NCBI GenBank assembly: GCA_018711415.1
Contig: DVIJ01000036.1
Location: 1 to 10,076, forward strand
Length of the DNA: 10,076 nucleotides
Direction: 5' to 3'
Origin: Scatomorpha merdavium
GTDB lineage: Bacteria > Bacillota > Clostridia > Oscillospirales > Oscillospiraceae
This document shows, one piece after another, positions 1 through 7,024 of this stretch. The stretch's first letter is position 1. Each line of letters starts with the position of its first letter. The notes under the pieces are model-generated. The model was given only the letters and a program-made list of their open reading frames with translations. It was not told where the DNA came from and ran no database searches. Both the position numbers and the translations under genes were made by a program.

Positions 1-891
1 GGCATTCTGTCCATTCTCCTCCAGCGGGAGAGGGTAACCGCTCCGGAGCTTGCGGAGCAGTTCGAAGTGTCCCGCCGGACCATTCAGCGAGACATCGAGT
101 CCCTGTGCCGGGCGGGCATCCCTATCGCCACCGCCCAGGGAGCAGGGGGCGGCATCTCTATCATGGAGGGGTACAGGGTGGACCGCACCGTGCTCACCGC
201 CCCGGAGATGCAGGCCATCCTGGCGGGGCTCAGGAGCCTGGACAGCGTCAGCGGCAGCCGCCGTTACGCCCAGCTGATGGAAAAGCTCAGCGCCGGGACG
301 GGCGGACTGGTCCCCGGCGGCGCCCACATGCTCATCGACCTCTCCTCCTGGTACAAGACCAGCCTGCCGCCGAAGATCGAGCTCATCCAAATCGCCATCG
401 AGCAGCACCAGACGCTGCGCTTCGCCTACTTTTCACCTAGGGAGAAGTCGGTGCGGACCGTCGAGCCCTACTATCTGGTCTTTCACTGGTCGGCCTGGTA
501 TCTGTGGGGCTGGTGCAGGACCCGGGAGGATTTCCGTCTTTTCAAGCTGAACCGCATGACGGAGCTCGCGTCCGGCGAACCCTTTGCGCCCCGGCACGCG
601 CCCCTGCCCGACCTGGCCCCGGAGCGGATATTCCCTGCCAAGTATCAGGTCACCGTCCTTTTTGACCCCGCCTGCCGCTGGCGGCTGGTGGAAGAATATG
701 GGGCTGACCGCTTTACCGAGGAGTCGGACGGCCGGCTGCGCTTTACCGGCGGCTTTCCGGACGCGGAAAGCGTGCTCAGCTGGGTCCTGACCTTTGGAGA
801 CAAGGCGGAGCTGCTGGAGCCGGAGGAGCTGCGGGAACGGCTCGGGGTTTTGAGCCAAACATTGGCCGACCTTTACCGTGGGAGGAATTAA
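1..891 (+). CDS. WYL-domain transcriptional regulator (YafY/DeoR-type), 5' end outside window
   Basis: The frame is open from base 1 and ends with TAA at 889-891, giving 296 visible residues. The start lies just upstream; by family comparison perhaps fewer than ten codons are missing. An internal GTG at 67 would cut off half the HTH, so it is not the start. Visible residues 1-38 form a winged HTH with the family hallmark SRRTIQRDIESL. The WYL domain follows, with the signature W166-Y167-L168 in a WYLWGW context and the downstream RLFKLNRM strand. Residues about 215-293 match the C-terminal WCX extension. WYL proteins are DNA-binding regulators whose WYL domain is thought to sense nucleic acids or small ligands, and many control stress, DNA-damage or defence genes. 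The next gene begins one base after this stop, so it probably heads and regulates the operon downstream. Family is certain; ligand and targets are unknown. Confidence 0.93.
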   Translation, partial: GILSILLQRERVTAPELAEQFEVSRRTIQRDIESLCRAGIPIATAQGAGGGISIMEGYRVDRTVLTAPEMQAILAGLRSLDSVSGSRRYAQLMEKLSAGTGGLVPGGAHMLIDLSSWYKTSLPPKIELIQIAIEQHQTLRFAYFSPREKSVRTVEPYYLVFHWSAWYLWGWCRTREDFRLFKLNRMTELASGEPFAPRHAPLPDLAPERIFPAKYQVTVLFDPACRWRLVEEYGADRFTEESDGRLRFTGGFPDAESVLSWVLTFGDKAELLEPEELRERLGVLSQTLADLYRGRN

Positions 892-892
892 C

Positions 893-1228
893 ATGGCGTC
901 TCATGCGGATTTCGTGAGCTATGTGGCCGAGCAGCTGCGGGAGGCCGGAGTAATCCGCTGCCGGAAGATGTTCGGAGAATACGGCCTTTACTGTGACGAC
1001 CTGTTCTTCGCCGTCATATGCGACGACCAGCTTTTCGTGAAGCCCACTCCGGAGGCGGAAGCGGCGTTTCCCAATCTGGCCAAGGCCCCGCCCTATGAGG
1101 GAGCCAAGGATTATATCCTCGTGGAGGACGTGGAGGACCGGGAGCGTGCGGCGGAGCTGGTACGAATCACCTGTGGGGCGCTGAAAAAACGCCCGAAAGC
1201 AAAGGGAGGAAAGCAGCATGTCCTTTGA
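893..1228 (+). CDS. TfoX/Sxy N-terminal domain protein
   Basis: This gene encodes 111 residues. ATG 893 is preceded by GGAGG at 881-885 with 7-nt spacing. An in-frame GTG at 878 lies upstream of that ribosome binding site and is rejected. Residues 24-51 carry the core TfoX-N pattern RKMFGEYGLYCDD-LFFAVICDDQLFVKPT, followed by PPYEGAKDYILVED at 67-80. This is the domain found at the N-terminus of Sxy/TfoX competence regulators. The C-terminal TfoX domain is absent, so this is the short stand-alone form common in Firmicutes, and a competence role should not be assumed. The tail is basic (KKRPKAKGGK). It starts one base after the WYL regulator stop and overlaps the next gene by 11 nt, so it is probably translationally coupled. 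The family is clear; the biochemical function is unknown. Confidence 0.9.
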   Translation: MASHADFVSYVAEQLREAGVIRCRKMFGEYGLYCDDLFFAVICDDQLFVKPTPEAEAAFPNLAKAPPYEGAKDYILVEDVEDRERAAELVRITCGALKKRPKAKGGKQHVL

Positions 1229-1865
1229 CTACAAGAAAGAGTACAAGGAGTTCTATCTTCCGCCCAGAACGCCCGGCATCGTCACCGTGCCTGCAATGAA
1301 TTTTCTGGCCGTGCGGGGGCGTGGCGACCCCAATGAGGAGGGCGGCGCCTACAGGCAAGCTCTCGGTATGCTCTATGCAGTGGCCTTCACCATCAAAATG
1401 AGCAGGCTGGGCAAGCACAAGCCGGAGGGCTACTTTGACTATGTGGTGCCGCCGCTGGAGGGCCTGTGGTGGCAGGAGGGCGTACAGGGCGTGGACTATG
1501 CCCGCAAGGAGGATTTCCAGTGGATCTCCCTCATCCGCCTGCCGGAGTTTGTGACGAGAGAGGTCTTTGACCGTGCCGTCCGGGAGGCCGCGGAAAAGAA
1601 GCGGCAGGACTTTTCCGAGGTGGAGTTCTTCCCCTGGGAGGAAGGGCTCTGCGTCCAGTGTATGCACCTCGGCCCCTATGACGACGAGCCCGCCACTGTC
1701 GCCGCCATGCAGGAATACGCCGAGGCCCAGGGCTATGAAGAGGATTTCGGAGCCGGGCGTTTCCACCATGAGATCTATCTGAGCGATGCTCGCCGCTGCC
1801 GCCCCGAGCGGCTGAAAACGGTGATACGCCAGCCGCTGAGGAAAGCGGTCAAACACATGAACTGA
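1218..1865 (+). CDS. GyrI-like (SOUL/GyrI small-molecule-binding fold) protein
   Basis: This gene encodes 215 residues. ATG 1218 has GGGAGGA at 1204-1210 seven nt upstream and overlaps the TfoX-N gene by 11 nt. The whole length matches stand-alone GyrI-like proteins: an N-terminal segment with PAMNFLAVRGRGDPN at 25-39, a central WWQEG (84-88), the FQWISLIRLPEFV strand (100-112), and a C-terminal HHEIYLSDARR (183-193) typical of the family. The fold is a duplicated alpha/beta barrel that binds small hydrophobic ligands in a pocket lined by aromatic and acidic residues. Some stand-alone members have been reported to hydrolyse cyclopropanoid genotoxins, while others are the sensor half of AraC/MerR regulators. 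No DNA-binding domain is fused here, so it is an enzyme or ligand binder rather than a regulator itself. Substrate is unknown. Confidence 0.9.
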   Translation: MSFDYKKEYKEFYLPPRTPGIVTVPAMNFLAVRGRGDPNEEGGAYRQALGMLYAVAFTIKMSRLGKHKPEGYFDYVVPPLEGLWWQEGVQGVDYARKEDFQWISLIRLPEFVTREVFDRAVREAAEKKRQDFSEVEFFPWEEGLCVQCMHLGPYDDEPATVAAMQEYAEAQGYEEDFGAGRFHHEIYLSDARRCRPERLKTVIRQPLRKAVKHMN

Positions 1866-1880
1866 GAATTGGAGGCCGCC

Positions 1881-2309
1881 ATGAACATTCAAGAGCAGAG
1901 AGAAGCTCAGATACGCCGCTGGTTTTCCATGTGGCTGAACAGGCAGGACACGGGCATCGCGGACCTCTTTGCACCCGACGCCGTCTACATTGAAAGCTGG
2001 GGACCGGAGTATCACGGCAGCGGGAAAATCAAGCTGTGGTTTGACGAGTGGAACACCCGCGGGACCGTGGAGCGCTGGGACATCCGTCAGTATTTCCACA
2101 AAGAGGGCCAGACCGTGGCGGAGTGGTCCTTCCGCTGCGCGATGACGGACGGTGTTGTCCAGAGCTTTGACGGTCTCTCCCTCATCCGCTGGAATGAGAC
2201 GGGTCAGATCTGCTTTTTGCAGGAATTCGGCTGCAATGAAAACCGCTATGACCCATATGCCCAAGGGATGTCCCCTGTGTTCCGGGAAGAACAGGCGCTG
2301 TGGTTCTAG
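1881..2309 (+). CDS. NTF2-like / SnoaL-like small protein
   Basis: This gene encodes 142 residues. ATG 1881 is placed 5 nt after GGAGG (1871-1875). A TTG at 1869 in the same frame overlaps that ribosome binding site and is not used. The pattern is that of a SnoaL/NTF2-like cone: an N-terminal helix with RRWFSMWLNRQD (12-23), IADLFAPDAVYIESWGPEYHG (26-46), a helix KLWFDEWN (51-58), then antiparallel strands including TVAEWSFRCAM (78-88) and FDGLSLIRWN (96-105), closing with ICFLQEFGC. SnoaL-like proteins include cyclases, isomerases, dehydratases and non-enzymatic ligand binders. No diagnostic catalytic pair can be assigned from sequence alone. It lies 15 nt after the GyrI-like gene in the same operon, consistent with a shared small-molecule role. 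Confidence 0.85.
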   Translation: MNIQEQREAQIRRWFSMWLNRQDTGIADLFAPDAVYIESWGPEYHGSGKIKLWFDEWNTRGTVERWDIRQYFHKEGQTVAEWSFRCAMTDGVVQSFDGLSLIRWNETGQICFLQEFGCNENRYDPYAQGMSPVFREEQALWF

Positions 2310-2321
2310 GGCGGGAGCGGC

Positions 2322-2399
2322 ATGAAAGGCTTTACGTGAAAAGAGGCGCGCTTTTCCCTGTGCAGTCTCAACTGCGGCGTCGGCCCGGGGCCGAACGGG
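2322..2399 (+). pseudogene. Decayed remnant of a DUF3795 gene (N-terminal piece)
   Basis: ATG 2322 opens a reading MKGFT, then TGA at 2337-2339, then KEARFSLCSLNCGVGPG in the same frame. The intact DUF3795 protein on the minus strand (start at 9686) begins MKGFTRECTKFSLCGLNC. Without any gap the two share MKGFT, FSLC and LNC, including the two cysteines at positions 14 and 18. The stop corresponds to the arginine codon and needs a single base change from CGA. GGGAG lies five bases before this ATG, so a former ribosome binding site may also survive. The similarity fades after about 20 codons and the remaining roughly 160 codons are missing. This explains the 112-nt gap between the NTF2-like and SRPBCC genes and suggests that the cassette once held a DUF3795 member here. 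The alignment is short, so some caution remains. Confidence 0.7.
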
Positions 2400-2421
2400 A
2401 AAACGAAGAAAGGGTGATCGC

Positions 2422-2835
2422 ATGGCAACTTCCAAGGTGACAGTCCATTTTCCCTGCTCCATAGAGCGGTTGTGGCATACGGTGACCGACCTCGCCAACA
2501 CCGCCTGGCGCAGCGACCTGGCGGGGGTGGAGGTTTTGGACAAGACCCGCTTTGTGGAGCACAGCAGAAGCGGCTATGCCACTGTTTTCACCGTCACGGC
2601 CTGCGAGCCGTTTCGTTTCTGGGCCTTCACCATGGAAAACGGCAACATGTCCGGCTCCTGGGAGGGAAACTTTGAAGCGGCGGAGGGCGGCGCCAGGCTG
2701 ACCTGCACCGAAACCGTCACCGCCAAACGCCGGTGGATGCGTCCCTTTGTCCCCGGCTATCTGAAACGGCAGCAGAAGCTGTATCTGGACGATCTTCAAA
2801 GGGAATTGCAGAAGGGAGGCACACCTCATGCTTGA
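2422..2835 (+). CDS. SRPBCC (START/Bet v1-like) family protein
   Basis: This gene encodes 137 residues. ATG 2422 follows AAAGGGTG at about 2408-2415. The order of elements matches the SRPBCC helix-grip fold: a first strand SKVTVHFPCSIERLWHTVTD (4-23) leading into a short helix, then the pattern W-R-S-D-L-A-G-V-E-V-L, strands YATVFTVTACEPFRFWAF (52-69) and GSWEGNFEAAEGGARLTCTET (78-98), and a long C-terminal helix FVPGYLKRQQKLYLDDLQREL (109-129) that closes the ligand cavity. The family binds lipids, polyketides and other hydrophobic molecules. Catalytic residues cannot be assigned. Its last codons overlap the next gene by 8 nt, which implies translational coupling. Confidence 0.87.
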   Translation: MATSKVTVHFPCSIERLWHTVTDLANTAWRSDLAGVEVLDKTRFVEHSRSGYATVFTVTACEPFRFWAFTMENGNMSGSWEGNFEAAEGGARLTCTETVTAKRRWMRPFVPGYLKRQQKLYLDDLQRELQKGGTPHA

Positions 2836-3241
2836 TACAGCGCCGGGCGCTGAGCAAATGACCGCCTTGGTCGGGGAAACTTTGTATGCGGCCTGGAATA
2901 AACTATGCGAACTGATCGACGAAAAATATGATATGGAGCGTTTGTGGAGCAGCGGCGGGAAGGCCTGGACATATGAATACAAATACCGTCGGGGCGGCAA
3001 AACCCTGTGCGCGCTGTACGCAAGGGAAAACCGCATTGGATTCATGATCATTCTGGGAAAAGATGAACGCTCCAAATTCGAAAACGACAGGGCGAACTAC
3101 TCGGAGCAAGTTCAAAGGCTCTATGATGAGACCCGCACTTACCACGACGGAAAATGGCTGATGTTCGAGCCGGAGGACACCTCCTTGTTCGACGACTTCA
3201 TCAGACTGTTGGGCATCAAAAGGAAGCCGAACCGTGGGTGA
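2828..3241 (+). CDS. DUF3788 family protein
   Basis: This gene encodes 137 residues, starting at ATG 2828 with AAGGGAGG at 2812-2819 eight nt upstream and inside the end of the SRPBCC gene. The sequence matches the DUF3788 family along its length: the region around GGKAWTYEYKYRRGGKTLCALY (43-64), IGFMIILGKDERSKFE (70-85), and the very conserved tail TYHDGKWLMFEP (104-115) and DTSLFDDFIRLLGIKRKPNRG (117-137). The family is small, cytoplasmic and of unknown function; members are common as stand-alone genes in Firmicutes beside GyrI-like, SRPBCC and GNAT genes. It has no signal peptide or membrane segment. The gene looks slightly AT-richer than its neighbours, which is a weak hint that it joined the cassette separately. 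Confidence 0.9.
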   Translation: MLDTAPGAEQMTALVGETLYAAWNKLCELIDEKYDMERLWSSGGKAWTYEYKYRRGGKTLCALYARENRIGFMIILGKDERSKFENDRANYSEQVQRLYDETRTYHDGKWLMFEPEDTSLFDDFIRLLGIKRKPNRG

Positions 3242-3323
3242 TCACCGGCGCGCCAATGTATATTGCAGAAAGCTCCGCCGCTCGCAGTGGGCCGCGGTGG
3301 AAGCTGAGGGAGGATGACGCGAA
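3242..3323 (+). other. 82-nt spacer between DUF3788 and DUF5714 genes
   Basis: No convincing promoter, terminator or gene is visible here. A short in-frame piece begins at ATG 3257 (MYIAESSAARSGPRW) but has no good ribosome binding site and no recognisable family. The only clear signal is the GAGGGAGG at 3306-3313, which is the ribosome binding site of the next gene. Confidence 0.6.
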
Positions 3324-4013
3324 ATGGAAGAATGCCTGATCTGCAAGGCGCCTCTTGAATACCTGGTCCGGGACGAGGTCATGGAGTGCGCCGTCTGCCA
3401 TAAAAAAGAGCCCAGCAAAACCCGCTGCGTGAACGGCCACTATGTCTGTAACGACTGTCACACCAAGGGTATGGACAGCATCTTCGGCCTGTGCCTCTCG
3501 GAGACTTCAACAGACCCCATAGCGATCGTCCGCCGGATGATGGACCTGCCCTTCTGCCATATGCACGGCCCGGAACACCATGTGATGGTGGGAGCAGCCC
3601 TGCTCACCGCCTACAGGAACGCCGGGGGCGCTCTGGATCTGGAGAAGGCCCTCCGTGAGATATACAGCCGCGGCAAGGCCGTTCCGGGCGGAGCCTGTGG
3701 TTTTTGGGGGGCCTGCGGCGCAGGTATCAGCGCGGGTCAGTTTCTGGCCATCGCCACAGAGTCTACGCCCCTGGCCCGGGAGCCCTGGGGTCTGAGCAAC
3801 AGGATGACCGCCCGCGCCCTGGACAGCATAGGCAGCGTGGGCGGCCCCAGGTGCTGCAAACGGGACTCCTTCCTGGCCATTCTCGCAGCCGTGGACTTTG
3901 CCCGTGAACACCTGGGAGTTGAAATGCAGAGGACGGTCCCAGTCTGCTCCTACAGCGCCCTGAACAACCAGTGCATAGGCAGGCGCTGCCCCTTTTCGGC
4001 GGCGGGCCGCTAG
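3324..4013 (+). CDS. DUF5714 cysteine-rich, probably metal-binding protein
   Basis: This gene encodes 229 residues; ATG 3324 follows GAGGGAGG with 10-nt spacing. An ATG at 3314 is in another frame and is rejected. The N-terminal part (1-50) is a treble-cleft or zinc-ribbon-like region with C4-x2-C7, C22-x2-C25, C35, H39 and C42-x2-C45. The middle carries FCHMHGPEHH (77-86). The conserved core is PGGACGFWGACGAGISAGQFLA (121-142), followed by GGPRCCKRDSFLAI (173-186). Further cysteines at 208, 217 and 222 give sixteen in total. This matches DUF5714, a family of unknown function found alone or joined to methyltransferase-type domains in anaerobes. So many conserved Cys/His imply zinc or Fe-S binding, but which is not visible. 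It is the last gene of the plus-strand run and ends 18 nt from the convergent VWA gene. No hairpin terminator fits in that gap. Confidence 0.88.
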   Translation: MEECLICKAPLEYLVRDEVMECAVCHKKEPSKTRCVNGHYVCNDCHTKGMDSIFGLCLSETSTDPIAIVRRMMDLPFCHMHGPEHHVMVGAALLTAYRNAGGALDLEKALREIYSRGKAVPGGACGFWGACGAGISAGQFLAIATESTPLAREPWGLSNRMTARALDSIGSVGGPRCCKRDSFLAILAAVDFAREHLGVEMQRTVPVCSYSALNNQCIGRRCPFSAAGR

Positions 4014-4031
4014 GACCCCGCCGGACATGGT

Positions 4032-4688
4032 TCAGCGCCCGCGCCCGTGGCGCTTGCGCAGGTCCGCCTCTATGGCGTCCTTCCAGTGCTCATCCAGCGG
4101 GGCGCGTCCACGGACGGCGGAGACCGCCTGACATACGACCTCGTAGTTGAGGCGGGTACCCTCGCCGTCGCAGCGGTAGTTCGCGGCCCGGTCCGGCGCT
4201 ATGCCCAGGCTTCCGGCCGTTTCCACGGCGTCTATGTTGGCGCCGAGGAAGAGGAATTCCCAGCCGTATTTCTCCTTTTCGTGCTCTATCATGCGCCTCA
4301 CCTTGTCGGCCGTATACCGGCGGCTGGCGTTTTCCATGCCGTCCGTGGTGATGACGAACAGCGTGCGCTCCGGCACGTCCTCCGGCCTGGCATATTTGTG
4401 TATGTTCCCGATGTGGCGGATGGCCCCGCCCACCGCGTCCAGCAGAGCCGTGCAGCCGCGGACGCAGTATTCCTTTTCGGTGATGGGACGGACCTCGCCC
4501 AGCTTCACCCTGTCGTGCAGCACCTCGATCCTGTCGTCAAAGAGGACGGTGTAGACCAAGGCCTCGCCGGGCTCCTTTTTCTGCTTTTCCAGCATGGCGT
4601 TGAAACCGCCGATGGTGTCCTTCTCCAGTCCCTGCATGGAACCGCTGCGGTCCAGGATGAATACCAGCTCCGTCAGATTCGTTTTCAT
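4032..4688 (-). CDS. VWA-domain (MIDAS) protein, TerY-like
   Basis: This gene encodes 218 residues. The start at 4688 is supported by a GGGGG stretch eight bases upstream. A von Willebrand factor A domain fills the protein. The MIDAS metal site is complete: D13-x-S15-x-S17 in LVFILDRSGSM, T80 in RGCTALLDAVGG, and D116 in FVITTDGMEN. The later strand WEFLFLGANIDA (143-154) and helix complete the Rossmann-like fold. There is no signal peptide or membrane helix, so it is cytosolic, like TerY-type VWA proteins of stress operons rather than secreted adhesins. The C-terminus is basic (RKRHGRGR). Upstream on the same strand is the macro-domain gene. The ribosome binding site lies in one arm of a 16-bp inverted repeat. 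The partner protein is unknown. Confidence 0.92.
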   Translation of the reverse strand: MKTNLTELVFILDRSGSMQGLEKDTIGGFNAMLEKQKKEPGEALVYTVLFDDRIEVLHDRVKLGEVRPITEKEYCVRGCTALLDAVGGAIRHIGNIHKYARPEDVPERTLFVITTDGMENASRRYTADKVRRMIEHEKEKYGWEFLFLGANIDAVETAGSLGIAPDRAANYRCDGEGTRLNYEVVCQAVSAVRGRAPLDEHWKDAIEADLRKRHGRGR

Positions 4689-4694
4689 AATAAG

Positions 4695-4742
4695 AACCCC
4701 CTATTCTGTGTTGTCCGGTTAACAAGCACAGTATAGGGGGTT
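4695..4742 (-). promoter_or_regulatory. 16-bp inverted repeat covering the VWA ribosome binding site
   Basis: AACCCCCTATTCTGTG at 4695-4710 and CACAGTATAGGGGGTT at 4727-4742 are inverted copies matching at 15 of 16 positions, around a 16-nt centre that contains GTTAAC. Read on the minus strand, the second arm contains the GGGGG that serves the VWA start, so a folded transcript would hide it. The first arm contains TATACT, a fair -10 box, but no matching -35 is visible. A further CCTAT at 4744-4748 can pair with part of the first arm, giving an alternative fold. It may be an operator, an RBS-hiding leader or an attenuator. Confidence 0.7.
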
Positions 4743-4756
4743 TCCTATCCTCATCG

Positions 4757-4773
4757 GTCGCCTCGCAGGCGAC
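4757..4773. repeat. Short perfect hairpin GTCGCCT-CGC-AGGCGAC
   Basis: A 7-bp perfect inverted repeat with a 3-nt loop lies between the macro and VWA genes, 30 bases after the macro stop. It has no T-run on either side, so it is a poor intrinsic terminator. It might give weak termination or mRNA end protection after the macro gene. Confidence 0.45.
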
Positions 4774-4802
4774 AAATCTTTCGCCGGGCGCTCTCCGCGG
4801 TC

Positions 4803-5780
<978 letters not shown>

Positions 5781-5801
5781 GTCGCCACCTCCCTGCACAC
5801 C

Positions 5802-5830
5802 ATAATAACATGACTGAGCCGCGTCTGCAA
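5802..5830 (-). promoter_or_regulatory. Candidate promoter of the macro gene
   Basis: On the minus strand TATTAT (5802-5807) is preceded by TG at the extended -10 position. TTGCAG (5825-5830), three of six matches to TTGACA, lies 17 bases upstream. The start of transcription would fall about 15 bases before the ribosome binding site. The -35 lies inside the 11-bp inverted repeat at 5818-5846. Confidence 0.45.
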
Positions 5831-5846
5831 TCGCAGCAGACGCGGC
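5818..5846. repeat. 11-bp perfect inverted repeat between DUF6132 and macro genes
   Basis: GCCGCGTCTGC (5818-5828) and GCAGACGCGGC (5836-5846) pair perfectly around a 7-nt loop. On the minus strand it lies 21 bases after the DUF6132 stop, which suits a terminator of the trx operon, but the following bases TCAGTCATG are not a T-run. Because it overlaps the candidate -35 of the macro gene, it could instead be an operator. Confidence 0.6.
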
Positions 5847-5867
5847 TTTCCATGAATATCAAATCGC

Positions 5868-6080
5868 CTATCTCTTGCAGCTTCCTCTGCACCCCGCTCC
5901 GAAAGCGCCGGAGAGCAGCCAGCCGACCACGCCCATATACAGCATGGAGCTGAAAGGGTTGGAGGTAATGGCGCAGGCTCCGGTGGAGCAGCCCACCAGG
6001 TAATAGTAGCCCAGGCCGGCAAGCGCCCCGCCCAGTGTGAAAAGCGCCGGACGCAGCCATCTCTTCAAACGTTCCTTCAT
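5868..6080 (-). CDS. DUF6132 small membrane protein
   Basis: This gene encodes 70 residues. ATG 6080 lies one base after the trxB stop, with AGGAGG inside the end of trxB and 8-nt spacing, so the two are translationally coupled. Two hydrophobic segments are visible, about residues 11-30 and 45-63, after a basic N-terminus (KERLKRWLR), which by the positive-inside rule is cytoplasmic. The loop holds the family motif GCSTGACAITSNP (30-42) with C31 and C36; C64 and C68 sit at the C-terminal end. This motif is typical of DUF6132, a small family of unknown function often near rhodanese, thioredoxin or other sulfur-handling genes. Its place as the third gene of a trx operon suggests the cysteines exchange electrons or sulfur with thioredoxin at the membrane; that is an inference. 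Confidence 0.87.
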   Translation of the reverse strand: MKERLKRWLRPALFTLGGALAGLGYYYLVGCSTGACAITSNPFSSMLYMGVVGWLLSGAFGAGCRGSCKR

Positions 6081-6081
6081 G

Positions 6082-7011
6082 TCATTCGCCTCCTGCCAGA
6101 TATTCCTCCGCCATGTGGACCGCCGCGGCCCCGTCGGCCACGGCCGTCACCACCTGACGCAGGGCTTTGGTCCTCACGTCGCCCACGGCGTATACGCCGG
6201 GGAGGCTGGTCTTTGTCGTCTCGTCTGCCGCTATATAGCCGTTTTTGTCCATCTCCAGCTGGCCTTTCACCAATTCCGTAGCCGGCTTCCTGCCGACGCT
6301 GATGAAAACTCCGTCGCAGGCAAGCTCCGTCTCCTCGCCGGTATTGACATCCCTCAGCCGCACTCCGCTGAGCTTGTCCCCGTGCAGGAGCTCGACGACT
6401 GCGCTGTTCCAGCGGAATTCAATATTCCCAGCCTGCGAGAGCGGCCTGTCGTATGCCTTTGTGGCCCGGAGCTTGTCCCGGCGGTGGACAAGGATCACCT
6501 TCTCCGCAATGCGGCTCAGCGCCAGCGCGTCCCCTGCCGCGGAGTTGCCTCCGCCCACCACGACCACGGTCTTGCCCCGGTATCTCATGCCGTCGCAGGC
6601 GGCGCAGTAGGCGACTCCGCGTCCCACCAGCTCGGCCTCGTCCGCGAGGCCGAGCTCCCTTGGTCCCGCTCCGGTGGCCAGCGCCACGGTCCTGGCGTAA
6701 AACACGCCCTCGCTGGTCTCCAGGACCTTGGGTTCGGCGGCGAGCTCCATGCGCTCCACCTCTGCATAGACCGTCCTTGCGCCGAAGCGTTCAGCCTGCC
6801 TCTGCATCTTCTCCGCCAGCGTGTATCCGTCTACCCCTTCCTCGAAACCGGGGTAGTTATTTATCTCTTCGCTCAGAGCCATTTGGCCCCCGGCGGAGAG
6901 TTTCTCCAGCACGAGGGTGTCCAGCCCGGCGCTGGCGGCGTAAATCGCGGCCGTATAGCCTCCCGGGCCTCCGCCCACGATTATCATGTCGTAAACATGC
7001 GTCTTGCTCAT
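6082..7011 (-). CDS. trxB: Thioredoxin-disulfide reductase
   Basis: This gene encodes 309 residues, the usual length for the low-molecular-weight enzyme. ATG 7011 follows GGAGG with 8-nt spacing. It transfers electrons from NADPH through FAD to thioredoxin in the cytosol. Domains in order: FAD-binding GGGPGGYTAAIYAASAG (13-29), the redox-active pair C136-x2-C139 in YCAACDG, the NADPH-binding VVVGGGNSAAGDAL (150-163) with HRR at 176-178, and the C-terminal FAD contact GVYAVGDV (272-279) followed by RQVVTAVADGAAAV. The Cys pair reads CAAC rather than the usual CATC, a mild change. It lies 13 nt downstream of the thioredoxin gene and one base upstream of the DUF6132 gene, which makes thioredoxin its obvious substrate. 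Confidence 0.96.
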   Translation of the reverse strand: MSKTHVYDMIIVGGGPGGYTAAIYAASAGLDTLVLEKLSAGGQMALSEEINNYPGFEEGVDGYTLAEKMQRQAERFGARTVYAEVERMELAAEPKVLETSEGVFYARTVALATGAGPRELGLADEAELVGRGVAYCAACDGMRYRGKTVVVVGGGNSAAGDALALSRIAEKVILVHRRDKLRATKAYDRPLSQAGNIEFRWNSAVVELLHGDKLSGVRLRDVNTGEETELACDGVFISVGRKPATELVKGQLEMDKNGYIAADETTKTSLPGVYAVGDVRTKALRQVVTAVADGAAAVHMAEEYLAGGE

Positions 7012-7024
7012 GCATCCCGCCTCC

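Noticed and set aside
893..1228. Competence regulator tfoX/sxy
   Set aside because: Only the N-terminal domain is present, so naming it a competence regulator would overstate the evidence.
1167..2543. Long minus-strand open frame of 458 codons opposite the GyrI-like, NTF2-like and SRPBCC genes
   Set aside because: The plus strand has three recognisable families with ribosome binding sites here. The antisense frame has no family resemblance and arises from GC-rich codon bias.
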